Source: Branchiostoma floridae
Taxonomy: Eukaryota > Chordata > Leptocardii > Amphioxiformes > Branchiostomatidae
Direction of reading: 5' to 3'
Assembly: GCF_000003815.2 (NCBI RefSeq)
Contig: NC_049988.1
Location: 17,382,849 to 17,446,848, forward strand
Length of the DNA: 64,000 bases
Shown: one piece after another, positions 46,981 through 59,009 of the stretch
Position numbering within the stretch: the first letter of the stretch is position 1
Layout: every line of letters starts with the position of its first letter
Translations under genes and position numbers: made by a program
The notes under the pieces: generated by a model
Told to the model about the DNA's origin: nothing
What the model saw: only the letters and a program-made list of their open reading frames with translations
Database searches by the model: none

Positions 46981-47427
46981 AGACATGCTAATGACCTACC
47001 TTTCCTACAGGTGGTAGCTACCTACAACTTACCGATCGCACGAAGATCAGGTGCCTCATACTCCTCAGACGTTGTTTTGTTTACTAATCTCGTACGGAAG
47101 GCTCTTTCTAACGTCCGAAAGTATCTATCTTACAATAACGGGCGTTTTCTTCGCTTATCGGAAAGCGGGGGCGCGAATTTCGAACGCTACACGTGCGCGT
47201 GTCGCTATCGGTGCAACAGGCTGAACGGGAAACACTCCTTGGCAAAGTATTCTGTGTACGTGTTACAATTACCTTATCTCTGATGACCCGAGCAATACAG
47301 AGCAGCCATTTAATACCAAACAAGTACTCACGGCCATTGAAAATACATCTTGAACATGACCGCTATCTACGGGCGACTGAGATTCCTCCCCGCACCCACG
47401 TTAGCTAAACTTGACCCCTACTGACCC
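46981..47427. promoter_or_regulatory. Octamer variant, E2F-like/E-box module and DR4
   Basis: AGACATGCTAAT is at 46981, GGCGCGAATTTCGAAC then CACGTG at 47170-47195, and TGACCC-CTAC-TGACCC (DR4) at 47412-47427. A perfect DR1 (TGACCC-A-TGACCC) follows at 47946-47958. Confidence 0.4.
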
Positions 47428-48882
47428 AACTACTTTCCTCTAAATTGCCGACAATCTAGCCTAAACGCTGACATAAAACACACCGGTTGTCAGAAAAGGC
47501 AGCAACATTTTTCAGTTGCACAACAAACACACCAAACCTGGCAGGACCCCTCCATGTCTGGAGCAGTAACACAGAAAAAACCCAAAGATTTAACCTTGTC
47601 ACACATGAAATACGACCCCTTCAGTTGTTCACACATAGATCACGGAGAAGCGGATCCGTCAGAAACCTACTTTTGTGTGGGAGCTTCCTGCCGGTCGAGC
47701 GACATTGTGCTCTATTATGGCAGACTGCTTGTCAGAAACATCCACTCAGCTACAGGGGAGATGGTTGGACTATGCAATTCATTTTCCACCAGAGAAATTA
47801 CCACGTTCGCCCAATATTTTATTCTGCTCATGTACCAGCCCGGCTCAAGTAAGCAGAAACACATTCAAGAGGCATTTAATGCTCCACTTTGAAATCTTTT
47901 GTTATGCAAGATTTGGATACGTGAGGTCATACCAAAAGTTGAACTTGACCCATGACCCACACATAACAATGCAGCTAGGGGATTTAAAAGGAGGGCCATG
48001 TGTTTGCCAGCATGGGGTAACTTCCAACTTCAAGTCCAGCGATTTTCACTGCTTTCACAACTTCGAGAACTACGCAATAGCGCGGGAATAATGGCGGCGC
48101 AAAATCAAGCGAACTTGTCCGAGAAGGCAGACAAGTTTATATCCTAATTAAGGTCACAAGTACAATCCCCTGACCCCACGACCTTTATCAACACAGCAGA
48201 AAAGGGTGTGTGCACGTGAGGGGAACACCAATGGGAGGAGGGCCAAAACAAATGCGGCTCCCGCGCGAGACACGAACGTCGGGACCGAATTTTTTCGAAA
48301 GATTCACTTGTGGCGGGTTTACGGCAACATGGCTGACAAACAATTAACCATGTGTCGCGTTCCATAATTCCGGGAAAATTACAAAAGCGTCGGCACCATC
48401 ACTCCTGACAGGCACCTCCCCTGAAATACTGCCTTCCCCCTGCAGCTACACCCCTCTGACCCGACATTCTAGACGTCTGAAGTGTGCAAAATGTCACAAA
48501 GATCCTGTTTACGTGCAGAAACGCATCCAGATGGAAGCCAAGAGTATTAATTTTGGCATATTAACAGGATGGGGCCCAGACAGGTTGTGCATACAAATGA
48601 GTTGTTGAGTCATCAATACTTGCCGGCTGACTTTGAACGTGCAGCCAGCAACAAGGCACGGCAGGAGAGGCCTGCCATTGTTTCTTCTTCCAGGTGAGAC
48701 TAAACAAACAATTACCAGACAAAAAGACGTGATGGAATGAGCACCAACTGAACTTTGCTACAAGTGCCACTGGAGCGACAAAAAAACAGGCCCAACCTTT
48801 TGTCTACTGCCTACATTGGCAACCAACTTGGCCAGCTAGCAAGTTACAGCTGGCAATGAATGAGCGCGGATAAAAACAATAG

Positions 48883-49009
48883 CACGTGGTATGCCACGCC
48901 ATAGTGGGCGCTACAATAACCCCGGCAAAAGCGCGCCGCTTCGGACTTCGCGCACGTGGACATCGGCGTGTTTCGGAAAGTCGCGCGCCAAATTCAAACT
49001 CTACACGAG
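48883..49009. promoter_or_regulatory. Paired E-boxes and E2F-like module
   Basis: CACGTG lies at 48883 and 48953. The second continues GGACATCGGCGTG, followed by GCGCGCCAAATTCAAACT and a mutated box, CACGAG (48982-49009). GCGCCAAA fits the E2F consensus. Confidence 0.45.
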
Positions 49010-49366
49010 GAAAAGCAAAAAATGCTACCTTCGAAAGTCCTCCTTCCATAATGGACTCACAGTGAGCCATTCCGCCAAGCGCTACAAGCCTATGAATGTA
49101 GGGTAGAGTATACTACGCCGCGTACAAGCTGTGTTACATCTCCCACCAAAACAAGCACAAAAAACCTTTCCTTTCTGTGAAAAATACACGTGAATCCGTT
49201 CTCCAAGCTACAAGCATGCCGCAGAAACTTTCCGACATAAACGAAATACGCGAAAGCGCAACGCTATTCTATACTACACGCGCTCGTACGCGGCTCAGAA
49301 ACGTACCCAGAATCCAGCATTGCGTTGCTACACCACCTTCCCTGTGCAGAAATGTACTACACTACC

Positions 49367-49487
49367 AGACATGCAAATTAGGTTTAGCCACGCCTGTGCC
49401 CTGCTGACCCCATAACCTGGCTTCGGGTCATCTTGGACTCCGTAGTCAGGTGACCAGCTACGCGCCACCTTCAAATCTCCCCACGTG
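49367..49487 (+). promoter_or_regulatory. Octamer to E-box module
   Basis: AGACATGCAAAT (49367-49378, with octamer ATGCAAAT) is followed by several TGACC half-sites, CGCGCCACCTTCAAATC, and CACGTGGACAAACGG at 49482. Confidence 0.45.
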
Positions 49488-50762
49488 GACAAACGGAACG
49501 GCCCGTTGACAAAACTACGTCGTCTTTTGTACCTTCCTTTACAATCATAAAGGTTCATGCAAAAATTTCACAGGGTGTGGGGCTTCTTAGACGAGGTCAA
49601 ATCGACTGTTTACGTTGCGTCTGGTCTATGTTCATTGCAACCTCCACTCACGTGCCTGCAACTTGTCGGCACCTTCGCAAATTGAGCTCTTTCCGTTGTT
49701 TCTTTGTTCCAAAAGCAGCCAAGATTATCTTCTAAAGGCTGCAAGTCCAGCAGTCTATACACGGACTTTCTGTCTCCTTAAAAGAGCGTCTGGAAGTAAA
49801 CACAAACCAGACATAACACACGTGTACAGACTTTTAAACCTAGCCTTGGGACAAGACTGGCTCTTTTTCTTCCTTTTCAGACTTTGTAAAGCTCCATTGA
49901 GAAAAAGAGAATGGGCAAGCTAGACTGAGATCTACAGGAAGGGGGTGTTAGAATGAACGTTCAAGTTATGATTTCTGTCATTGTTGTTTTTTGTCTTTTT
50001 TGCACATGACAATTGCGTTAACCTTGTTAGAGTTAGCAAGGACATCATAAGACTCACACTAGTATAATCTTAAATATCTATGCCTTTCCATATGCAGTTA
50101 AGAAAAAAATTCTGCTTCAAAAGTTTTGGTTTTTCATAACTGTTTATCAAACAGTTGTTCTTGGATTGGTTTTGTGCCTCGTTTCAAGTTCCAATTAAAA
50201 TTCTCTGCGGTGCCACAACTTGCAATCCACTGTCTCAGTGTGTTATGATTAACAAACAACCTCATTGGCCCCTCAACATAACATGATGTTTTTTCAACCA
50301 ATCACAATGGGAAAGGCAATTTTGAACTCAATGGAGGAATGATGCATTATGTCATTGGCACCGTAATCACAATGTCGTGTCGTTCAAATCATAAACCATT
50401 AACAGACAGTCTTTGCTCGCTCACGCTCTGTAAACGCCTGACACACTTGGGTACCTTTGATCTATTGTTTGCACACCTCTGCAATGTTGAGTACAAATCA
50501 CCTGGGAGAACCTGCAAGGGGAATTAAGCGCCAGCATGTCTAATTCCAAACAGCATAAAGGAATATACCTTTGCTAATGAAAACCCCTTCACCTGGCCTC
50601 TTGAAGACTTGAGTAGGATTCGTGAAGCTAAAATGGCTGGTGAAATTATGCTTAATGACGTGTAAAGGTAATGCTGTCTCTGGTACAGGTTAACAAAAGA
50701 AAAAGCGACCTTGACCGTCTGGTTTCCATAGCCAGTCCAAAAACAAGGAGAAAATAATATAC

Positions 50763-51133
50763 TTAGGCCACACCAATTTAATTTCTTGGTTCACGGATTT
50801 TTTCATAAAAAATATGGAGCGAGAGGGCGAAATAAAAATAAAAATAAAAATTGTAAAATGGTTGGGGTAAAGGTAACGGCTAATCCAAAAAAAAAAAAAA
50901 AAGTTTTCAGCTTGAAAAAAGTACAAAAACACTATATTTGTACAGTAACAGCACCTGTACCCACACTTTAAGGAGCTTATAATATAAAGGCCAATTTGCT
51001 ACACCAGAAAGTTGGTGAATGGTTTCATTAATGGTGAAAATTTGCTGAGTGGTAATTTTTATTTTTATTTTTTTTCCCAAAAAATAGGAGCGAGCGAATC
51101 CGTGAACCAAGAAATTAAATCGGTGTGGCCTAA
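50763..51133. mobile_element. Non-autonomous inverted-repeat transposon (MITE)
   Basis: Bases 50763-50800 are the reverse complement of 51096-51133 with about one mismatch; the ends are TTAGGCCACACC and GGTGTGGCCTAA. Inside each end an A/T-rich AAATAAAAATAAAAATT stretch and a GGAGCGAG block are also mirrored. The element has no transposase. TA at both edges would suit a Tc1/mariner-type target, but that is a guess. Confidence 0.85.
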
Positions 51134-52307
51134 TGCGAAATTATCATACAATACAGTTGTAGCTATTTTCAAGATAATAGTCTTATTTTCAGATAACAAT
51201 AGCTATTCACAATGTTACATTGGGCATTTTTGTCTCACCAAAATTAGCCATGAACAATATTACTTCCCAAAATTACTTCCCAAATTGCACTATGTGTCTA
51301 CCAGGGAGACACACGCACACAAAACTGTCTAAAACACACAATAACAAATTAATAATACAACAAAGCCCAACAGTACAATAGTGGCAGATGGTAATGCATG
51401 CATTAAGAGTCTAATGTTCTTAAGCATCTTGCTGTTCCAAACACAACCATAAAAAAAGGTTTATAAAAGCAATTTACAAACTTTTCACAAAATCAAACGT
51501 TATCTTTTCAACCGATAGAGCGGTCCTTTTGGTCTTGATAGAAATAAAACGCACAAGGTCCAACCACCTGCTGACCTTCACATCATCAAAATGCTCGACA
51601 GGTGCACTAAGTAGTCAGCTGGGTTTCATCTGTCACTGTCATCTGTAAGCCCCCCCACTCCCCAAACCTCACAGCCATCTACTGTCTATCCATCAAACCA
51701 GCAAAAATCCTACACAAATCTCGCAAAACATTCCTGATGAAACTTAACCGCAGTGTTTAACTGATTCGCGTTGAGACTAACGTTTTTTGTGTAGAATACC
51801 AAATAGATTTGAATCTTAAATCCATTGTTGGAATTCACTGTTTACCGACATTAAATTTTTTTCAGACTCCCACAGCTGAACAATAGAAATGACCTGCACT
51901 TGGTCCTAGAAGTCAAGGTTTCCGACCTTTGGTCTGGTTGTAGGTCTGGGCATATTTTTGTGGGTCAGTTCAATTCAACTGGAACACAGACATATGATCA
52001 CACACAATACTAGTAATATGGTATGTTTGTTGCAAATTCCTTAGGGTTAAATATTAACATATTATCTGCAGATTTTGTTTCAAATTCGAGGAATTTCTTG
52101 TTTCCTTCCGACGGTAACTTCTCAACATCCATCGCAAATCGAGTTCCAGCTTGTCAACCTTTCATTAAACACCGCTGGAACTGAGGGAGCAACTATTTAT
52201 GGACAGTTGCTTGACGATCAATGAAAATGTTATCTATCGCACGCTAGGAGTGATTAAAAGCCCCAACAACACACGGCACGCTGTCCGGAGCATGGCCTGG
52301 ACTCAAC

Positions 52308-52346
52308 CACGTGGACATCAACACAAAGACACTCGAGAATCACGTG
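52308..52346. promoter_or_regulatory. Paired E-boxes
   Basis: CACGTGGACATCAAC is at 52308 and CACGTGGAGATCC at 52341, 33 bp apart, with a near copy AACGTGG at 52356. Confidence 0.4.
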
Positions 52347-53320
52347 GAGATCCCAACGTGGTCGGACAGACGAAAACAAACTAGCGGGGACGTAACGAGC
52401 GCTTTAACGAAAACTTAAATGGATCTTGTTTTTATGGTCGCTTAGGAGTTTTACAACATTGTAAATTGATCGCGGAATACCTAAACATTCTTTCAACTAT
52501 GAAGATTAAAATATCTTCAATTGTATTTGCAGCTAGCATGTGTCAGTGTATGTTTCCAACGATTTACACGACGATGTGATGTGTTCCTCTGAAAGCTGAT
52601 CTCTCAGAATCATAATCCAATCACAAAATTCCATATTTTTCATTAAGGCAGCATTTTAATTAGTCTATCTTTCACAGCAGGGAGAATATAAAATGGCTGA
52701 CATCTTCTCTCTCAAGCTGAGAAGCCCATTATACATGCTAACAATCTATGACTTGTCATGTGACTTAGCTCGGTTCCAAATAATAAAGTATCTCAATATT
52801 ACCGAGAGAGACTTTGCCCTGCGGCTAAGTTGGGAAGATTATTATATTGTGTCCTAGGGTGGCCCTGTTCTATTGATCAAGTACCGGCCCTGGGTGTGTG
52901 CTGCCAACATGCAGATGAACCTGGTGCCTAGGGCAATGTCTGGTGCCTACAAATTACAACTGCTCACTGTGGTGTTTGGGAAGAAAACCCAAGAAGGGCC
53001 CCACCAGACAGTTACAGAGTACGCAGGCAGACAGACATCCTGCATTCATTTTCCTCTCTTTCACCCTTAAAACCTTGACCTAGCCCACCCACCACCCATT
53101 GTGCACAGGATCTGAATACTAATCGGAACCTTCTTCTGTGTCTGTACAACATGGTGCCAAACAGACAATTAGCCAACGTCCCCATCTGGTCCTCAAACCA
53201 ACTCCAACAATCCGCAAAGACGTGCCCAAGTCCACGCAGCTTGAAAAACCCGCTCCCCACACTTGGATCCGATCGCCAGCAACAGGCCTGTGGTTCGATA
53301 TCATGTGTAAAAGCCGCGTA

Positions 53321-53417
53321 CACGTGAGGGTCAAGTCAAAACAAAAGCACGTGGGTGGCCACGCCCCCCCCACAAACCGGACCAGTTGGCCGAACTAAAA
53401 CTCCGGGTCCCCACGTG
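53321..53417. promoter_or_regulatory. Triple E-box module
   Basis: CACGTG lies at 53321, 53348 and 53412. Downstream, GATCGGCGGCGTG, TGCGAACCTCGCG and TTCGCGCC form a CpG-rich tail. Confidence 0.4.
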
Positions 53418-53844
53418 ATCGGCGGCGTGCTGTGCGAACCTCGCGTCTTGCGTTCGAACATATCGCGCATTTCGCGCCTTATCGGGATACTTCAGCCTGC
53501 TTAAAACAGAGGGATATCCCAGAAAGGACACAATTTACAAGCTCATTTACTTCACACACTCTATACTCAAAGAATGTGAACCTTGGCCTTGATACAACAT
53601 GTGCATACTAATGAGTCCATAGCTCAATATCCTTTATTTCCCAAGTTCATGTTCATGTCAGAACGATTGGATTTCTGTCCATACATCTTGTTCAATGAGA
53701 AACAGCGAAGACTGCACCCGCGGACCTTATCTGAATCGCTTTGCTTCGGTAAGACGAAAGGCATTCGAAATACCTCAGCATAGAGATATACTAGTGGAAG
53801 GGAGGGGAGGACTTGATCATGTGCAGATCTAGTCACAACATACG

Positions 53845-53909
53845 CACGTGGCTAGCACGCTGCAAGCCGTCCAACCAGCTGGGCACACCAAATCTACCGT
53901 TTTCACGTG
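53845..53909. promoter_or_regulatory. Paired E-boxes
   Basis: CACGTG lies at 53845 and 53904, 59 bp apart. The second continues GGACGGCGGCGTG, like the copies at 39873 and 48953. Confidence 0.4.
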
Positions 53910-56900
53910 GACGGCGGCGTGAAAGGTACTCAGCACGCGGAAGTAGACAACCAAACCTGTGCCGCACGCGCAAGACATCCCGCAAAGACGCCCGTTTCAC
54001 GACAAACACTGTCTTTTTCGCTAAACCTGAACCCTTTTCGTATTCACGACATTCTGACCATTTTGAAATGGCGTGCAAGCAGTTTTCGAGATTTACATAC
54101 AACAGTGTATAGTCGTCAAAACAGTATCTTTTTGAGATCTCAGTCAGAGTAGCGCTTCAGCTTGAAGCATGGCCGCTATGATTTTTCAGTTAATGTGTAA
54201 CACTGTAAGAAAATCCTTTGGTCAATCACAACGGAAGTCCGGTCAAAACAAAACAAAGCGCACGTGCTAGGCTACAAGTTCAGTTTAGTTCAGAGGTGGC
54301 TGGCTTGTTCATGTGTGCCACATGTGAAAGATCTATTCCCACTACTTTATCCCCTGCTTACTTTTGAGTGCAGGAAAGGGGCATTTCGGGGTTTCTTCCA
54401 AGATGCAATCTGCAGCCATATTTTAACTTTAAGCAATCTATCCCCAGCTAGAAAGCCTCAGTGTTAACCTTTGGTTACAAATGTACCAGTTACGCAACAA
54501 TGACATTTCGTCTACTTTCCTAGTTATGTACTAGAGACAAATATTCGCCAAAAGCACGATAAAAGCAGCATCAAAGACGTCAGGTTTAGAGTTGCCCTTA
54601 AAAGAGGCCCCTAGGACTTTACAAACCAAAGTGGCTCCATGGCAGAATTCCAAGAAGTACACTAGAAATGACTACTTACAACAATTTGCTTTTTTCTTTG
54701 TGATCAGTGTATTATCATTATTAATACCCGCCCAAGTTGAGTGCGCTTTCTTCCAAATGAAGCCATTCTTAAGGATTTTGTTGTCGACAGTGAATGTTCT
54801 GATACAGCAGCCAGTTCATCATGATCTATGCTCTGGGACCCAGGAGACATATTCCTACGATTTGAAAAATGGCGGTTCAGTAAGATTAACATCGTATCTT
54901 CCGTATTGGGTAGAAAAGAGGCACAAACCGTAGCCGTTCTCATAAAAATGACAATGTCTCATGCATGCAGATCAGCCCAGTTACATGTCGTGAATACAAA
55001 AACAGTCCTGTTTTTCTCGCTACCCTATTCACAACACAATATGGCTGAACTCCATTGTCTGTTGCTGAGTCAAGTTCAAAAGCGCTTCCTTGTGACTTGT
55101 CTGCTGTACTTATATCACAACAACGTACAAAGCCCTCTGGCGTCGTTAAAATATGCCGAATTTCAAGGGACCATCTTTGCGGTGTCTTGACCCTTTATTT
55201 TGAAGAATGATGGCATGTTTTCAATTATTCCCAAACTTGCAGGAGCTCAATGACATGACCTTGTTTCACTGCAGGGGGGTTTTAGATGCACTTTGCATAC
55301 TGAGTTACAGCGTTCGTCAGAGTCATTCTCTTCGCAAGTTTCTCAGAAAGGAAATAATGGGTAGAGCCCTGCATTTTTATGAGTTCAGCGATTAAAGACA
55401 TCTCACAAATGGAACAAGTTTTGGGGGGGCTCCCAACGAGAGTGTGCGAGATATTTTCTTTCAAAATTGACTGCGCTAGGAGCAATAGTTTACTATCAAC
55501 AAATTCCAGCCATCATATGTACGGACACTTTCTTTCTATTTCCTTTACCTAGTATTTTGGGTTCACAACTTGAGATGTTACAGTCTCGTGTTCTACTTGC
55601 GCAAAAAACGTCGCGCCTTTCTCCGATTTCCCTTTCAATTTCGTCAAAGCAACATCAAATCTTTGTTCCTTACGTAACTTCTCTTGTATACATACAGAAG
55701 GAGCAACCTTCATGTTCACAGTTATTAACTACCACCTGACTGCGTTTTGTGCATTAGAGCAATACTGGTAGTAAAGGAAGATTTGTCGCCACCTATTCTC
55801 GAAGAATGAGTAAGAGGTTAAAATCAGTGTCCACCAGAGCGACGTCACCAAACACGTGAGCGTTTAAAAGGAAAGGCGCCACATTCAAAAACAGCACGAG
55901 CGTACGGCTGTACAAGCGTTTCAGTTTTACTACTCCCACTCTATCTGATAGCTGATCTTTTGGATAGCTTAAACAGAATCTAGCATCTGGGAAATTTTAA
56001 ACTTGGCCTCTGCGCATATCCGACATGTTTGTGAGGACAATGTCCATAGCCGGAGACATTCCAGACTTGGGTAAGACAGTACGCCGCGCTCGAATACAGC
56101 TCAAAGAGCGGCCGTCAAAACATGACCTCACCCAGTACCTGACCTTTTGGTAAGACAACCTTTCACCCACAGAGTCAGTCGTGAGAGGGAGGGGTTGGTT
56201 TCAAATATTTAAAAAAGAAAAGCAAGCAGTTACTTGCGCTGGGAACTTAAACTGACCACTGCTGCAGCAAACATGGCTCTACTGCTAGCCCAGACATGCA
56301 AATCAGGGCACGAGATATCACTCCAGCCAGACCAGCGACCCTGACCTGCTAACCCGGTTAGTCTGGGTCACTGCGGGAGTCACTACAAGTTGACCTGGCT
56401 AGTTTTCAAACAGACGGTAGCACAACTTACACACACAGTAGCTAACATCACTTCCTTTTCTTTGGCAAAATATAACAGCCAAACTCAATACGCCATGTAC
56501 AGTGTTGTAGTGTGTAACAACATCATCAAAGTCTAGATTTCTAAAAGGACCATGGGTGAATATCTAATGTTTAAGAGGACTCGAAGTAGGAACAATTACT
56601 GACTAGTCATGTCACTTCCATGGTCAAAAATAACAATTCCATGTCAACATAAAGTCCTTGGCTATATTTTGACAATTTTTTTGGCACAAGTTACAGTGCA
56701 GGTTAGCCCGTAGTATTTTATTTTCCATTCTTATGATTCTACAGTCATCAACATCAGGTAAACACTCTTTTCCTAGACAATGCGCCAAGGCAAAACGGAA
56801 AATGCTTTACTATCAAAGCCAGAAGTGTGACATCTTTTATGTATCCTTCTTCAGGCAAAGACTGTGCTGTCAGTAAAAACTATGGGATGAAAACAGCCAT

Positions 56901-57340
56901 TACCTGTTCCTTTACGACAGTGTATGTTTGAGTTTATGGTAGTATTTACTTTCTGCTTTATGGTTTTTGAAACCTGCCATTTTCTCCCGAAAGTTACAGT
57001 AAGAATAACTCCTTAAAACGTCTACGCAAAAAGATGACAAATTCGACATACTACCAGTAACACTACTACTTATACACAAGTTCATGCGTTCACACAAAAG
57101 GCACACACATAAAAGAGAGAACTTAAGTCACGAAAATTGCTGCCCAGCTATAACACAACTACAACATCAAAAAACGCACAATGGATCTCTGGACAAAAGC
57201 CTGTAGTTCAACTACACTATCCCGACAAAGGAAAAATGACGACCTTTCTTATGGAAAGAAGACGGGGTCTCTCAGGCCAAGAACCTCTAGCCTAGCGCCG
57301 CCCCCAGCCTAGGGCCTGACACAGAGGCAACCTGGCACCT

Positions 57341-57489
57341 AGACATGCAAATTATGTCCTGCTTGAATGGCGCGCCAATGACCTTGCAACCTACTGCCCC
57401 CTTTCCTGAAGGTCATCACCGTCCCCACGGTCACGTGACCGGCGGGCGATCAATGGTGGGAAGGGCGCGCAAGCACAAATCCGCACGTG
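57341..57489 (+). promoter_or_regulatory. Octamer, TGACCT and paired E-boxes
   Basis: AGACATGCAAAT is at 57341, GGCGCGCCAATGACCTTG follows, then the 14-bp palindrome CGGTCACGTGACCG (57428-57441), GGGCGCGCAAG and CACGTGGACGAAC at 57484. It is the most complete copy of the recurring arrangement. Confidence 0.5.
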
Positions 57490-58896
57490 GACGAACCTGG
57501 ACTGAAGTGCGAGGGAAAAAAGTTGCAGTTTTTTGCTGCATTCTATCTGTAGCTAAGAATGTGAAGGGTCAAGTAAACAGTCTGGAGTTAGGGAGAAAAC
57601 ATTTCACGGTCACCAAGGATGAAAGAAAACATGGACTAGCGCCTCTTCTGTACGGGAATATAAGACATTACACCACAGAACTAAAGGCAAGATGCTGAGT
57701 TTCTTCATCAGAGTGTTTTTAGCCACATTGCTGGGCTCTGGGCCTGTGCGTTTGTGCTAGACATGTCAGTGAACTTGCCCAGAACTAATGAAAGCCTGTC
57801 TGGAAAGTGTACAATAGTCTGAGTGAAAAGATTAACACAAGTACAAACATTCACACTGAAATACGCCAAGTTGCCGACTACAAAACTCCTTCCAAGAGTA
57901 CTTACTTATGCATTTACAGGCCAAGGAATAGTGTAGATCTAACTTTGGAAAAATGTTATAGACTTTCGATAAAGGTATTTTACATATTTGCAAGTTGTGA
58001 CTGAATCAAGAAACAAGTTCTCTTCAAAACTGTTTATGACATCCAAGGTACATGAAACCATCCCCATCCACAAAATTTCTGACACTTGGCATATTTGTTT
58101 ATTTTTTCAGCGGAAACAGTGGCTACTATCTCCTAACTCTGTATTGCAGGGCATACCAGAGGTCAGAGGTTACAAAGAGTAAAAAGGGGAGGGGCTGACT
58201 TTTAAGAAGCCATATCTCTTGCAAGATTTCATAATTGTGAGTTTTGAGAAATACAGTTATGGTCCAGTCATAGGCTTATGAACCATTATACGCCTATTGG
58301 AAAATACTGCACGAGTATGTTATGACGAGGGTACAAATGTGTGTGTTAACCTATTCAAACAGGCCTCTCGCTGTGTTTCAGATTCAAACGATACGTCGTA
58401 TCTTCGTAAGCCCTGTATTGGTCAATCAGCACAACTACCCTATTGGGTGACATACCAGCTTTACAGGCACATACATATGTATGCCTGTTACAACAGCTAT
58501 CAACTTCAATCAGACAGACTTTACATGTGCAATGTTAAGATAGATCTATATGCCAAGCATCATTTACAAGACGGGGAAATTCGGTTATCAAAAGAATGGG
58601 ATTATTTTCAACCTACGTAGCGATGCACGATACTTACCAAGTGATAAAGCAAGTTGCAATAACTTAGAGCCCGAATTTCACTAATGGATCATAAAAAATT
58701 TTGTGATCATTATCAAATTTGGCAAAAATGAGCTCACCAATCTAACCTGGGCTAACTAAATCTCAAGTACTTGTGAATAAAACACTAATTTCAAGAAGTC
58801 CCTTAAGGCATTACAAAATAGTAAGAAGGATTACTATAAATTCTTGGCTTTGCTACCAAAATCCTACCAAAGCTTTCGAGCATTACCAATATAGAG

Positions 58897-59009
58897 ATTA
58901 GGAAAAAAATTCTCCTATCTGGATGTCCAAGGTTTGAAACAAATTTTGACCTTTATCGTGGAAATTAGGAAAAGAATATCTCCTAATCTAGATGTTCAAG
59001 GTTTGAAAC
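58897..59009. repeat. 45-bp direct repeat, 67-bp period
   Basis: 58897-58940 and 58964-59009 both run from ATTAGGAAAA to CAAGGTTTGAAAC with a few differences. Two copies only. Confidence 0.8.

Noticed and set aside
50690-51110. Similar short proteins on both strands
   Set aside because: Mirror-image products of the inverted ends of the MITE, not genes.
57860-57960. Minus-strand SFVVGNLAYF resembling an RRM first strand
   Set aside because: Only the GNL triplet fits; the following residues do not match an RRM, and no start codon or donor is clear.
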